NCBI RefSeq assembly: GCF_008831285.2
Contig: NC_045145.1
Span: 11,780,802-11,844,801 of the forward strand
Source: Nymphaea colorata
Taxonomy: Eukaryota; Streptophyta; Magnoliopsida; Nymphaeales; Nymphaeaceae
Reading direction: 5' to 3'
DNA length: 64,000 nucleotides
The notes under the pieces are model-generated. The model searched no databases, was not told the DNA's origin, and saw only the letters and a program-made list of their open reading frames with translations. Both the position numbers and the translations under genes were made by a program. This document shows, in pieces, positions 44,201 to 53,589 of this stretch (position 1 is the stretch's first letter; every line of letters begins with the position of its first letter).

Positions 44201-47103
44201 GAACAATGCCTTTTTCCTTAAAAAAATGCATGAAATGAAATCATTTGAAGGGTACTCTCATACACATTCTCTCCTCAAGACTTTTATAGTAGCATCAGAT
44301 TGAATTTTGATCATATTGTAAAAATTCTCAAAGTGAAAGAGAACTTCAGATCTGTGTTTGAGAAAGTAAATCCAAGTGTATTTAAAGAAATCATATATGA
44401 ATATCACATAATATGACAACCCGTCCTTGATATAATGGGACGGGTCCCCATGCATCCGAATGCACTAAGTCAAAAGGAATTTTGAAACAAAGGTTCTTTT
44501 ATTGAAGTGTAAGGAGCTCATTTTTGCTTTGAAACAATCATCACTTGTGACATTTTTGATACATATTTCTTTCCAATAGGTATATATGATATTTTTCTAA
44601 AGTTTAAATGCCCCAATCTTTGATGCCAAAGATTTACATTGGTTTCCTTAACTAGATTACAAAAAGGTTTGTATGAGTCTAAATAATCCACGTAACATAG
44701 ATCTCCTTCTTGAAAACTCGGTTCTATATGAAACATTTAGTTTGTGAGAAAGTTATATCACAACCATGATCAGTTATTTGAGAAATAGACAAGAGATTAA
44801 GATTTAATTTAGGAATACATCTTAATTTTGTTATAAATTTTGAGTCAATTTTTTTGGTCAATATTTCCAACAAAGTCAGTAGGAAGAAGTCTTTCACTGG
44901 CAGTTTTTACGAAAAAAAAAAAAGATCATTGGTGCATTCAGTAAGAAGGGGACCATGAGGTTGCATCCAAGAGCTTAGGTTGAAGAGCCACTAACCAATT
45001 TGTCAAGGTCCAATGACGATTCATTATTGTTTTTTTCATTCATGGCTCCAACAATTCCTGTTGTCCTTTTAAATTTCTTCAATTTTGGACACTTAGGGTT
45101 TGTGTGTCCTTTTTCTTGGCAATGGAAGCAAATGACTTTCTTAGTTTCATTATTCATTTGTTTTGTAGAAGTCTGGTGGTTTATATGGTCTGATATGAGG
45201 TCTGGGATATGAAGTTGCAAAAGCACTATCATTCTTTTCTTTAGAAAAGTTCAGACTGTTTTCTTCCATTTGCAATTCAGCAATGAAGTCATTCATAGAA
45301 GGAACTTTAGGTCGATAAAGTAGGAAATTCTTTACACCATCAATTCTTAGGACCACATCATGTGGATCCATCAAATTTGGTTCAAACATAACCATCTCAT
45401 CCTACAATTGATCTATCTCAACAACATACTCCTTAATAGTTTTATTTCATTGTTGAAGATTAGTAATTTTAACTTTGATATTGCACATATCGGCCATGTT
45501 CTTCATTGTCGGAGTCTTCTCAAAAAATTCCATGCTTCATGAGCATGGTTGAGTTTTGAAATTTGCCCTCCAATAGCATTATTCATATAAGTGAGGATAA
45601 ATAATAATTTTGTGATGGCCAATCTTTCATTCATCCTATTTCTTTCCATAATCAGCCATAACTTCTCCTTTTCACTACCTTCTAATTCTTGGGCGTATCG
45701 TTCGTCATTCGTCAACCACTTTATTCAATATTAATTGATGTTCTGTTTTAGTCCTATCAACTAATCTCCAAAAAACTTTACTTCTAGTAAAATGGTCCAT
45801 GATTCTAGCCCATTGAGCATAATTAGTGGAAGTAAGTTTTCGAAAGGGAATTATGGAGACTTTTTCTTCTGTAATGCCCACAAAAAAATTGAAGGATACC
45901 AAAAATTGATGAACTTACAGGTTTTGGAGTAAATCCAGTTGCAAAGATTAATCAGGATAGATGCACTCCAATTGCCATTATGAATCTTGTCACTCGTCCT
46001 CCTATTCTAATCGTTGAAACTTGGTGGGTAGAACCATAAGCTGTTCGATTTCCTCAATAACTATTGATTAAATTGTTGTTCACCATAACAACAGTCACTA
46101 GGAACTAAGAAGCTTCTAGCAAAAGTTTAAAAAAAAAAAGCGTAACTTTAAATAGTGAACTCATCAAACAGTTGGTGAGCAAAAACTGCAAGTCGGCTTC
46201 AACGACACATCCATAAGATGTCCAAGAGAGAATCAGATCGAACAAAGTCCTATGGAAATTGAATATTGTTCATAAAAGATAGTCATAAGTGACAAAAGCC
46301 ATAACCTTAAACTAATACAATATCTATAGAGAGAGAGACCAAAGGGGAGAAGCTAGCTGTTGGGTTGAGCGTTTGAACTTTGAACTATCCAACAGCTAGA
46401 AACATAAAAAAAAAAAAATAGAAACATTACGAAAATAAATATAAACAAAATGTACTGCAATCCTATGTATGAAATATATGTATAAGTATATATGTATACA
46501 TACAAACCACCGTCACAAATATCACACAAATATCACGTCTTAATAAAAAAAACATTAAATATGCAAAAAATAAGTCAGCTGTATAAACGGCAATAAAATG
46601 TGTTTTTTTTAATTCCAGAATATAAAAAATGTGAAAAAATACATATTTTTTCATATTTTTGATTAATTTTTTATTTATTTTATTTTTTATAATTTTCAAA
46701 AGTTTTTAAATTTTTAAAAAAATTGCCAAGATTTTTTCAAGATATGTTCAAGAAACACAACTTTGCTGTATTATTTTTGAGAAATTCATCGCCGTATAAT
46801 ACCTATACACGATATATGTGATACACGATATGTGTGACAATGATACAAACACTTAATACAATGATATATGCTGATATATATATATATATATATATACAAA
46901 ATACAACAAATAGCTTTTTTTTTATTAAAAGTAAAAATTTCATCTTAAGGATATGGAATCTACGTGCTTAGTTGATAACTTCTTGTTTTTTTTAATGTAG
47001 TGCTTCTCAAATGGCAAGACCAAGCAGTTTCACTTTGAAAGGGTCATCATCATCCTCCAATTTGAGGACTGCTGTTCCATCAGTGAAGAAACACCCATGG
47101 TAA
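35723..47103 (+). CDS. ELOA: Elongin A (RNA polymerase II transcription elongation factor subunit), 7 exons
   Basis: Coding exons are 35723-35884, 36127-36264, 36674-36752, 39789-39860, 39962-40037, 40167-40235 and 47001-47103. They total 699 bases, or 232 residues plus TAA. All introns are GT-AG and every phase joins in frame. The N terminus has the BC-box SLVDLCVQTA (residues 7-16), which in elongin A binds elongin C, then an F-box-like helix region (LLKFILPHCTADQLMHIE). GRDLTAVTDNLWKKHYEQLFG and the MKK...YKWRDLYK segment follow, then AKLKERDEAQKKSVDRLK, RKQSRQIRLCSKIPPS, LMKKAKMEYLNSHEAKVH, and a basic Ser-rich tail ending KKHPW. Elongin A is a nuclear protein that promotes elongation by RNA polymerase II and can act as a substrate adaptor in a cullin ubiquitin ligase. 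Length is somewhat shorter than many plant homologues. Introns 3 and 6 contain retrotransposon DNA. No internal stop was seen, so it may be functional. Confidence 0.9.
36127..36264 (+). CDS. ELOA: Elongin A exon 2
   Basis: Residues 55-100, acceptor TTTGCTAG|GGA, donor AAG|GTAGTT, phase 0 both sides. Encodes GRDLTAVTDNLW, HYEQLFG and KWRDLYK, highly conserved in plant elongin A. Confidence 0.92.
36674..36752 (+). CDS. ELOA: Elongin A exon 3
   Basis: Acceptor TTGCAG|GCA, donor CTTA|GTAAGC, ends in phase 1. Encodes AKLKERDEAQKKSVDRLK then NLYAQEVL, a Lys/Glu-rich helix. Confidence 0.9.
38557..38745 (+). pseudogene. Ty1/copia reverse transcriptase scrap
   Basis: In one frame RTVVPHLPDRNIIGFQWVYK and IKDKPD*SVEFYEAYLVAKG match the copia reverse transcriptase N-terminal core (normally ...GCKWVYKIK...G...YKARLVAKG), with one stop. 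It is shorter than 200 bases and lies in intron 3 in the same orientation as the gene. Confidence 0.7.
38870..39171 (+). repeat. Degenerate LTR and primer-binding-site remnant
   Basis: A promoter-like stretch with GTTATAAGTA and a TCT-rich leader ends at TTTCATCATGGTCTCAGAGCC (39144-39164). This is close to the copia sequence ATGGTATCAGAGCC found at LTR/primer-binding-site junctions. LTR borders could not be fixed. It is downstream of the reverse transcriptase scrap, so the original element is rearranged or two scraps are adjacent. Confidence 0.5.
39789..39860 (+). CDS. ELOA: Elongin A exon 4
   Basis: Acceptor TGTTGCAG|GA, phase 1 in and phase 1 out; donor GAAG|GTCTGA is weak. Encodes RKQSRQIRLCSKIPPSVNKR then SYFE. 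Confidence 0.88.
39962..40037 (+). CDS. ELOA: Elongin A exon 5
   Basis: Acceptor CTTCTCAG|GT, donor AACAG|GTCGAA, ends in phase 2. Encodes GSGSCSSFSNVKGNLMKKAK then MEYLN, the conserved SNVK.LMKKAK block. Confidence 0.88.
40167..40235 (+). CDS. ELOA: Elongin A exon 6
   Basis: Acceptor TTCAATAG|C, donor TCAAG|GTGTGC. The joined codon gives Ser, then HEAKVHAAMRKNALQKKSN and LQS(R/S). If intron 6 were not removed, a stop would follow soon after (acceptor at 40289 gives RCV then stop), which would be a truncated alternative C terminus. Confidence 0.85.
40912..41250 (-). repeat. 3' LTR of the intron-6 copia element
   Basis: On the minus strand begins TGTTAGTTTATATC, preceded by a purine tract (AACAGGAGG), and ends ATTATCA-type sequence at 40912. 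It includes an (AT)n run at 41189-41231. It lacks the MITE found in the other LTR and so shows that MITE's empty site at 41166-41173 (ATACAAGC). Confidence 0.8.
41251..45902 (-). pseudogene. Ty1/copia gag-pol of the intron-6 element, degenerate
   Basis: Minus-strand order: gag from 45902 (FRKLTSTNYAQWARIMDHF); AHEAWNFLRRL (near 45520-45550); zinc knuckle CFHCQEKGHTNPKC with all four ligands (45089-45131); pre-integrase WHQRLGHLNFRKI (near 44600-44640); integrase MHGDPSHYIKDGLSYYVIFI (44396-44455); reverse transcriptase HWIDAMKVELDAFEKW (43530-43577) and VHLKKALYGLKQASKAWYDR (43135-43194); RNase H with HERTKHIEMD-type residues (41395-41440). Frame breaks are throughout, and a 400-bp MITE interrupts the reverse transcriptase to RNase H interval. 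Confidence 0.85.
42299..42698. mobile_element. hAT-like MITE, copy 1
   Basis: 400 bp flanked by the perfect 8-bp target duplication GTTGAGAC (42291-42298 and 42699-42706). Termini are CATAGTCACA and TGTGACTATG, with further pairing of AACGTTTT and AAAACGTG. The interior is A/T-rich with the internal words GGCGAGGTTTTTCTCG and TATAATACAGCGAGCTTG. It has no coding capacity. An 8-bp duplication with CA-starting inverted repeats points to the hAT superfamily. Confidence 0.8.
46253..46908 (-). repeat. 5' LTR of the intron-6 copia element (with MITE)
   Basis: Homologous to 40912-41250 once the 335-bp MITE and one 8-bp duplication are removed (about 313 bp remains). It contains a hairpin CTAGCTGTTGG...CCAACAGCTAG at 46353-46399 in the position of the similar hairpin in the other copia family's LTR. 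Confidence 0.75.
46508..46842. mobile_element. hAT-like MITE, copy 2
   Basis: 335 bp flanked by the perfect 8-bp duplication ATACAAAC (46500-46507 and 46843-46850). Termini are CACCGTCACAAATATC and GATATGTGTGACAATG. Compared with copy 1 it is in the opposite orientation: its right side carries GGCGATGAATTTCTC and AATAATACAGCAAAGTTG when reverse-complemented, matching the left side of copy 1. It is inserted in the 5' LTR of the copia element; the 3' LTR shows the unoccupied site. Confidence 0.85.
47001..47103 (+). CDS. ELOA: Elongin A exon 7 (terminal)
   Basis: The T at 47001 completes the split Ser codon. Then ASQMARPSSFTLKGSSSSSN followed by LRTAVPSVKKHPW and TAA at 47101-47103. The frame agrees with exon 6 across the 6.8-kb intron, which is the main evidence that the gene continues here. 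The SSNLRTA...KK tail resembles the basic C-terminal end of plant elongin A. Confidence 0.82.
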
Positions 47104-47770
47104 CAACAGCACCATATGTGTCTGAATGCTAGATAGCAGTTTCATGGGCTTCCTTCTGGATACACTGCAACTCATTTAGAACTCGTCCTTGGGGTGTTTG
47201 TTGTAGTGGGGCTATAAATTACAGAACCATTTGTATGTACGTCCTTCCTACATTTGCAATGCAAGCCGTCTTTGCAGGTTCTTTTTCCTGCTAGGGCTAG
47301 CTTTCTCAATCTTCGTTCAGCTTTGCTTGTGCATATAAGCCTTAAAGATTCCTTTTTTGGCATCTTTACCAGTCACAACATACTTCTTGGAGGAAAGAGG
47401 GTGACTTAATTGTCCTACTCTAGATGTATGGTGTTTTATTTGTTGTTAAATAGGCAGGGTGGGGTCAGACAGACCTCTGTCAGTTTGTGATAAAGGACTC
47501 TGCAGGAACTCTCAACCTTTTTTAGCCTTGCAATTCGTGGCAGCCTTTAATCTAACGAGAATTTTTATAATCGGTTTCTTGAGAAAAAAATAAGAACTCT
47601 TGGTACTTGCCAAATAAGCAGTGAGAGTAATTGTAGTGAATGAAATGAAATGGAAGCGCTTATACCTAGTGAGAGAGAGAACAGCTGATGGTTGTCATTT
47701 TTCACAATGACGTTCATTGGTATTGAACTTTTTGAGGTTTCGTTTTCTCTTTCCTGTTATGTAAGTTCAG
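47104..47770 (+). other. Elongin A 3' flank, probable 3' UTR
   Basis: No coding similarity. T-rich and GT-rich blocks with possible AATAAG (47588) and AATGAAATG (47638) polyadenylation-type signals. The end of the transcript cannot be fixed from sequence alone. Confidence 0.4.
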
Positions 47771-48892
47771 GGGCCTTTTGATGGATTAGGAATCTGGAAT
47801 GAAACTAAGAAACAAATTTTTTAAACTACTTAGTTTGATGGCATTTGGAAAGCATGGAAAGTGAGATAACACTGTCTTTCGCTCGCTCCGCCTGTACCTC
47901 TGTCTTTCGCTTTCTCTTTCTGTCTATGTCGTTCGGTTAGCGTTTGGATCTCTTATTTTCGGAGACCAAAATTGGGAAAAAAGCGAAGAAAAAGAGGGGT
48001 CTTTGGCCTTCTCGGAATCTGATTTTTAGGCCGGATTCTTGTTTCTGCTGAACCGGTCTTGTCTCAGCGCCTTCTTTCTCGGTGTTCTTTTCCTGTGGTG
48101 TCTTTGGATCCTTTAGCCTCTCTCCGATGGAGAATCTAATGCCTTTGTTCTGAATTCGCGGCCAGACGGTCGGATTCCTCTCCGATTGCGTCTGGATTCG
48201 AGGAGTCGAGGATGAATTGGGGTTGCCTCTCCCCTTAGCGTCGATCGATTCGTTTGGCTCATCCAATCTTTTGTTAAACGGTCTTCGTTCCGTCTCCTCA
48301 GCAGGAAACGATTCGATTGAGAAAGGGAGAGATCTGGAAGGATGTTGGATGGCCAATCGTGCGTGTTTTGGAGGTCGGCCGCGTCGTCGTGTGATCTTGA
48401 ACGGGATTGTTACTTCTCTTCCTGTTCGATCGAGATGAGGCAGGGTTCGGATGGAGACCAGCAAGCTGGTGACGGTGATGCGGTGGGCCTGCCGGAGGAG
48501 GCGGTGTCCGCGGCAAGAGACACCGTATTCGGTCGTTCCCTGTGCGCTGGGGAGGAGGAGAAGCTGCTGCGGTGGAGAGGAGAGGCTACTGTGGTGTGGA
48601 CGAGAAGCTGCTGCGGAGGCCCTATTTCCCTCTTTTCTGAAACGGGGAGGAAGGATGCTGGGCTCTTCCCTACGGGCTACGGGCAGAAATTTAGTCCGGG
48701 AATTTTCTTAAATTTAGTCCGGAATTTTCTTCCGACCCGAAAATTTCGAAAAGGAATTTTTAGAAACGATGTCATCGATTATAAATTTCATGAGTATAAA
48801 TTTCATCCAGGGTTTGAGGAGATGAATTTTTTTTGTTAAATTTGAATTAAGTTTCTGTACCACAATGCATTTCCAACTCATGAAACGCCCCC
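47771..48892. mobile_element. TIR element with GC-rich cargo (same family as 19871-20706)
   Basis: The left end GGGCCTTTTGATGGATTAGG and the adjoining AATCTGGAATG match the right end (reverse complement) of the element at 19871-20706. The right end CATGAAACGCCCCC is its imperfect inverted partner. Flanks AAGTTCAG (47763-47770) and AAGATGAG (48893-48900) agree at 6 of 8 positions, a possible aged 8-bp duplication. The core (about 47880-48690) is GC-rich and exon-like in composition, in contrast to the AT-rich ends. Confidence 0.55.
47937..48464 (-). other. 175-codon open frame with AT-hook-like motif, unrecognised
   Basis: An uninterrupted minus-strand frame inside the TIR element. It contains RRRGRPPKH (48363-48389), similar to the AT-hook core RGRPP that binds minor-groove AT tracts, and a charged, Pro/Arg/Glu-rich remainder. 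No family was recognised. The plus strand is also open for 165 codons over 48342-48836, so high GC may explain both. It could be a captured host exon or simply non-coding. Confidence 0.25.
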
Positions 48893-48900
48893 AAGATGAG

Positions 48901-49690
48901 TGGGGTTACCCCGCAGGGAGAGCACTCATGTAAGGATTAACTTGTTAAGGGTTCTTGGCTTTTATGTCTGACATCTGCTGGGTGGGGCTTTCATGGAACT
49001 ATTAAGTTAAAAAAGGGTAGAATAAATGAATGCCATCCCTTCCATTTTCCAATGGGAGCAATTTCAACCAAACTACGCTGGCTCATGTAGTGGTTTCAAT
49101 TCGCCAAAATGATCGATCACTCCAATACATCATTACAAATCCCCTGATGAGTGCTGGAGTGATTCCCCTTTCAATTATATGAGCAATGACATCGATTTGT
49201 GTCGCCTTTGCTTCTTCCTATTGATTTTCATGCACGTGAACAACTGTTGGCGGTGTATCCAACGACCTCTTGCCTCCCAATTGCTCAGACCGCTTTCTTG
49301 CTTTGCCACGCATGCTGTTAGGTTCCTCAACCAGAGTTCGATTGTCTCCCACTAGATTCTGCCATAAACAGTGCCACATGTTCATTGCTGTGAGGGTAAT
49401 ATCCTTAAACAAGCAGTGTTCCTTGCAAACATAGGCAGCGAGCTTACCAGAATCCTCTGCCTGGGTCACTCAAATTTCTGGTGAAGTTTTAAGGCAAGTC
49501 CCTTTAGTTTTTTTCTATATTTTACTGAATTTTCATCATTCGTTTGTGTTGCATTTTTTCGACAGAATCTTTGAATACCTTTCGTCACTTCAACGAGCGC
49601 AAGCCTTTATTGAGGAGTCATTCGTCCCAAACACGTCACTTGACCGACAGTGACCCTGCTTCCACAGGAGTGGTGAAGGTAGCTCTAGTG
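48901..49690. other. Intergenic DNA, nothing recognised
   Basis: May include the 5' part of the adjoining plus-strand gypsy element, but no LTR border or primer-binding site could be identified. Confidence 0.4.
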
Positions 49691-51513
49691 GTCGATGGCT
49701 TCAGCCTTTATCCTTCAGCGGCACTTCAGCCAAGACCCTGACCTAGGCTGCTACCATAGTCTGCTGCACAGTCTCAATGATGAGGAGGACGACACCACCT
49801 TCACCATGGAGATAGATTTCTACAACCTGTGGTATGAGCTGCCAGGATGCGAGCAACGTGAGATGGAGTTTCAAAATTTGATGAAAAGGATCTCAAGTAT
49901 TGGCTCTTTTGGGTATGTCAACACTTCACTCGACAACAGATTCCTTTGCAACAATGGATTCGGATGTGCTCAGTGAGCATGGAGGTAGATGCCATGAGCG
50001 GTTCACCTAATGATTTGGCTAGTCGACTTTCACCTCCTGCGACATCAAGTTGAAGGAGTTGCACCAAGCCGGCACCGTGGTCGAGTAGCAAGTGAGGTTC
50101 GAGCATCTCTCTTGCCGCATCAAGGACTGGTCAGAATCTGCCTTAGCTATAATGTACTTGGGCAGACACCGGGAAGACATCCATGTGGAGGTCCAGATGC
50201 ACCATCCAACCACTTTCCTCGATTGTTACGTTGGCTATTATCGTCGAGGGGACACTCAAGGTGCAAGACGCCTATCGGCTCCCCACCCATCCAACCGATG
50301 GCTGCAGCCACAGGCACCAATTGAGCCTCCTAAGCATTTGGCCGCCACCTTCCAGCCGAGACCTCCTCCTCCCATATAGTACCTTTCCCAGGAGCAGCAG
50401 TAATAAAATATGAAGCAGTAATAAAATATGAAGAAGGGGGAGTGTTTCAACTGTGATGAGAAATGGATGCGCGGCCACAAGTGCAAATATCTCTGTACCT
50501 TGCTCATGAAAGACGGTGCCGACTATGAGTACCAGTAGCCCACTGAGGAGGAGTATCCACGGTGTTGCTTCCCAAAGAAAAAGGAGAACAGACTGAGGAG
50601 ACTACCTACTGCACCACCATTACATGCCACTCTCTAGCTGAAGCGACCACGCCAAACTCTATGTGGGTTCACGACATGATCGGCAGCCGATGCCTATTTA
50701 TCTTGGTGGGCACGATTGCAACAGCCTTCTTGAATGTCTGTATCTTAGAAGAGATTGACAAACAGCAAAAGGAGAACTTGATCTTAGTTGGAGATGGCAA
50801 CAAGCTCTAATGTGGTTCGATGTGCCCCGACATTAATCTGGTGAACAAGGGTACCACGTTCTCCATTGATATCTACATTATCCAAATCGGCAGCATAAAT
50901 GTGGTCCTTGGAGTCCCTTGGCTATGGACTTTAGGCCACATCAAATGGGACTTCGGGTAGATGATGATGTCATTCAACAACCAAACCAGCCAGCATATGA
51001 GTTTGGCGGCCCTTTGCTCGGTTGCTACTACCAAGGAGGCTGTCCATGCCATCCAAGCAGCATAGCCTACACATTGGTTGTGCCCCTTGCTGTGGACACT
51101 CTACTGACCCCAACCGAGGAGGAGGCCCTGCCACCTACTATGGCCGAGATCCTTCGACAGTTTTTGAAGGTGTTCACCCAGCTCAGCAAGCTCGGCCTGC
51201 CTGCAGCCATGGTCATCACATTGACCTAATTCCTGGTGCACACACTCCATCAGTGTGCCCCTGTACAGATGCGTGCACACCCAAAAGGCTGAGATAAAGA
51301 TATTGGTGGCTGAGATGTTGCAATCCGACATCATCTGCCCATCGACCAGCCCCTTCTCCTCTCTCGTCCTCCTCATCAAGAAGAAAGATGGCTCATAGCG
51401 ATTTTGCATCGATTACATGGCTGCAGACACAAGTCTGTGGGACAACATATAGGAAAACGTAGAGAGGTTCATCCACGAGTGCCAGTCCGCCAGTAGTAGA
51501 AGCACGAGGTGAC
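49691..51513 (+). pseudogene. Ty3/gypsy gag-pol remnant, plus strand
   Basis: Gag-like part FEHLSCRIKDWSESALAIMY and EDIHVEVQMHHPTTFLD (50098-50220). A zinc knuckle CFNCDEKWMRGHKC (50448-50489) follows. The retropepsin region GTTFSIDIYIIQIGSINVVL then GVPWLW (50849-50930) has lost its catalytic Asp segment. Next are the reverse transcriptase start PPTMAEILRQF and QKAEIKILVAEMLQSDIICP with SPFSSLVLLIKKKDG (51150-51400). The frame then jumps to an integrase zinc-finger-like ENVERFIHECQ (51453-51485), so most of reverse transcriptase and RNase H is deleted. Stops occur throughout. Confidence 0.8.
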
Positions 51514-51517
51514 TATG

Positions 51518-53572
51518 TGTTAGGACGCCTCCAAGACCGCCAACACTATGGCTGGGTGCTTATAGATTTACAAAGGTAATCTCCCAACTGGATAGATACC
51601 CTAGCTTAAACCCCCTGGTATAGACAATATCCCACCCGAATCCTACTACAACGAACTATAGATCAAGGCCCTAATGAATACACATGCGCATGATACATGA
51701 TTTAATCCTCTCATCTCACTCACATCCATTCACATACATTCATCCATATCTATTGGCTAATCCACCCTGCATTGGCTAGCCTTTGGTCTACAAGCACAGT
51801 GTTGTTTGGCCAAGGCTGTTAGCGACATGTTCGTGGGCAATTCCAACCCTGGCCCAACACCGAAAGAGGTCTATCAAATGGCTTACCCGCTAGAGCTAGT
51901 CCAGCGCTCTTGAGTAGTAGAGCAGCCAAGATGATGACTGGACCTCTAAAGGTTTGCTTCCTCCAAGATTCATGTTAGCTTTCTCTTGGGTTTCAGCTCG
52001 AACAGTAACGAGTGTTCCATTGGTCCTCGATTATACATAGACTTGCCTGGCATAGGCCCATCAAAGGGCATCCGGTGTTTTGGGATGAGTCCATCTCTAA
52101 TGGTTGATAGCAGCCAGCAATCACCAGAGATGGCCAATTATAGTTGGTGAACTTGCCCACTGGTTCATAGGCGAGGTGGTCAACGGTCAAGCCTAATCAT
52201 CACCCCTGGCCAACTCTCACAATTGACAACAAAAAGTCCTCATGGTGGTTGCAGGCACAGTGTGGTCACCAGTCAAAAAAGACCAAGATTAGCATATCGG
52301 CAAGGAAGGACTCAGATGAAAGGACTCAGCTACAACTCTTGAGCATTAGAAAGGATGTCAAAAGAGCTTCTTAAGGCCAGAGACCCAAACTTAGAAACCA
52401 AAAATGGAACAGAAAGAAGTCTGTCGGTAGGCCTGACCTAAGTGCGAAATCATACAGTAGGAATCAGCATGGGGTTGGGGTGGGGGGGGGGGGGGGGGGG
52501 GGGAGGGGGTTAACTAAGTTCGGTTTGACTTTAAGTTCCCTTACAGATTCAAGAAGACACCAAGGACATGTTGGGCGAGTCCTCAGTCGTAAATTGTAGA
52601 AGAAGCTGGGAATTGCTGACAAAAAATGACAAAGAATGGGGATTCTAGAAGTAGAGTAGTAGGAAGGACTTACATAGTATGGATTTCCTGAAAAATTAGA
52701 TTTGCGGTTGATTGCTTGGTCGAATAGTTGCCAGCCGTCAGTTGGTTGCAGTGTCGGCTGAAGCTGCTAGAGTGTCAAAGCTCTCCACTGTAAGAATGGG
52801 GTTGTCTTCTTCTTGCTAATGTATACAAGAGAAGAAGGAAAAGAAATGATCTATGTTGTTCCTTCATGCGAAATGCCAAAGATGGTGAACAGTGGTAGCC
52901 TGCAAGCTTAAGTATATGTTGCGGCCTTGGTAAGTTTACTGCCTATGGCCAGTGATTACAAGGTAAAGAAAAACAAGAATGTTGGAGAAAGTGGCTACTT
53001 CTAGTTGTCGGTCGAGGGATGGCACATTGTAGCGGCTAATGCTGGTTGCCAGTTACCCTTCGAAGGAAAATACCCACTCGACTTGGCGCAATGCCACTGA
53101 AGGCTTGCTGTCAACCATACTCAAAAGCTAATGCTTGGCTAACCTGCTACTGACCTTGGCAAGTTGTGGCCGACTACGGCCTATAGTTGGTCGACCTCAA
53201 TGACTAATGTCGGGTTCCACTGGCTGATGTCGGCCGGCCTGTGTAACTTCTCCAAGTGGTTGGACTTGGCACACTTAATGCGTCAACCTGCCATGGCCAT
53301 GCATCCAGTGTAATATCGGTGCTATGGCTATCATATGAGCCCGTGGTTGGGCTCAGCTCGGCATCACTATGCCCCTAAGCCTCTCTGCATGCACTCAGCC
53401 GAGTACCCCTTGACTCGGTCTGTAATGTTGATGTTTCTATACATTGCTGGACTACGTTCCAACGGTTCAGCCAAACATGGCTGGCTGACTAGCTCCCACT
53501 TCGCCTCTCGTAGCCACATCTCTATTTGTCAAATTACTTGCTTGTGACCTCGTTGTAGGTGGGTGGGTATCA
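51518..53572 (-). repeat. Candidate 3' LTR of the minus-strand gypsy element
   Basis: On the minus strand, a purine tract (AAAAGGGGAGGAGT, 53573-53586) is followed by TGATACCCACCC at 53572, a plausible start of an LTR. The other border is uncertain; TGTTAGGACGCC at 51518 is a candidate because the plus-strand gypsy similarity stops there. Length would be about 2.05 kb. The region has no coding similarity and contains a long G run. Confidence 0.35.
52471..52509 (+). repeat. Poly-G tract
   Basis: GGGGTTGGGG, then 22 consecutive G (52482-52503), an A and GGGGG. It is a strong G-quadruplex candidate and also a likely site of sequencing or assembly error. Confidence 0.9.
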
Positions 53573-53589
53573 ACTCCTCCCCTTTTAAA

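Larger units (their letters stand above)
40912..46908 (-). mobile_element. Ty1/copia retrotransposon, minus strand, inside elongin A intron 6
   Basis: LTRs at 40912-41250 (3' LTR) and 46253-46908 (5' LTR) on the minus strand. Between them, reading on the minus strand, are gag, zinc knuckle, protease region, integrase, reverse transcriptase and RNase H in order, all broken. It is antisense to the host gene. No target duplication could be fixed, and the primer-binding site is eroded. It is related in LTR ends (TGTTAG) and coding sequence to the plus-strand element at 29479-34734. Confidence 0.85.
40236..47000 (+). other. Elongin A intron 6, 6.8 kb, carrying a nested copia element
   Basis: Donor GTGTGC at 40236, acceptor TTTTTTTTAATGTAG at 47000. 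About 6 kb of it is a minus-strand copia element (40912-46908) which itself holds two MITEs. The remaining 0.8 kb is ordinary AT-rich intron. Confidence 0.75.

Noticed and set aside
49218-49469. 83-codon minus-strand frame
   Set aside because: Not recognised, no supporting context, comparable in length to chance frames.
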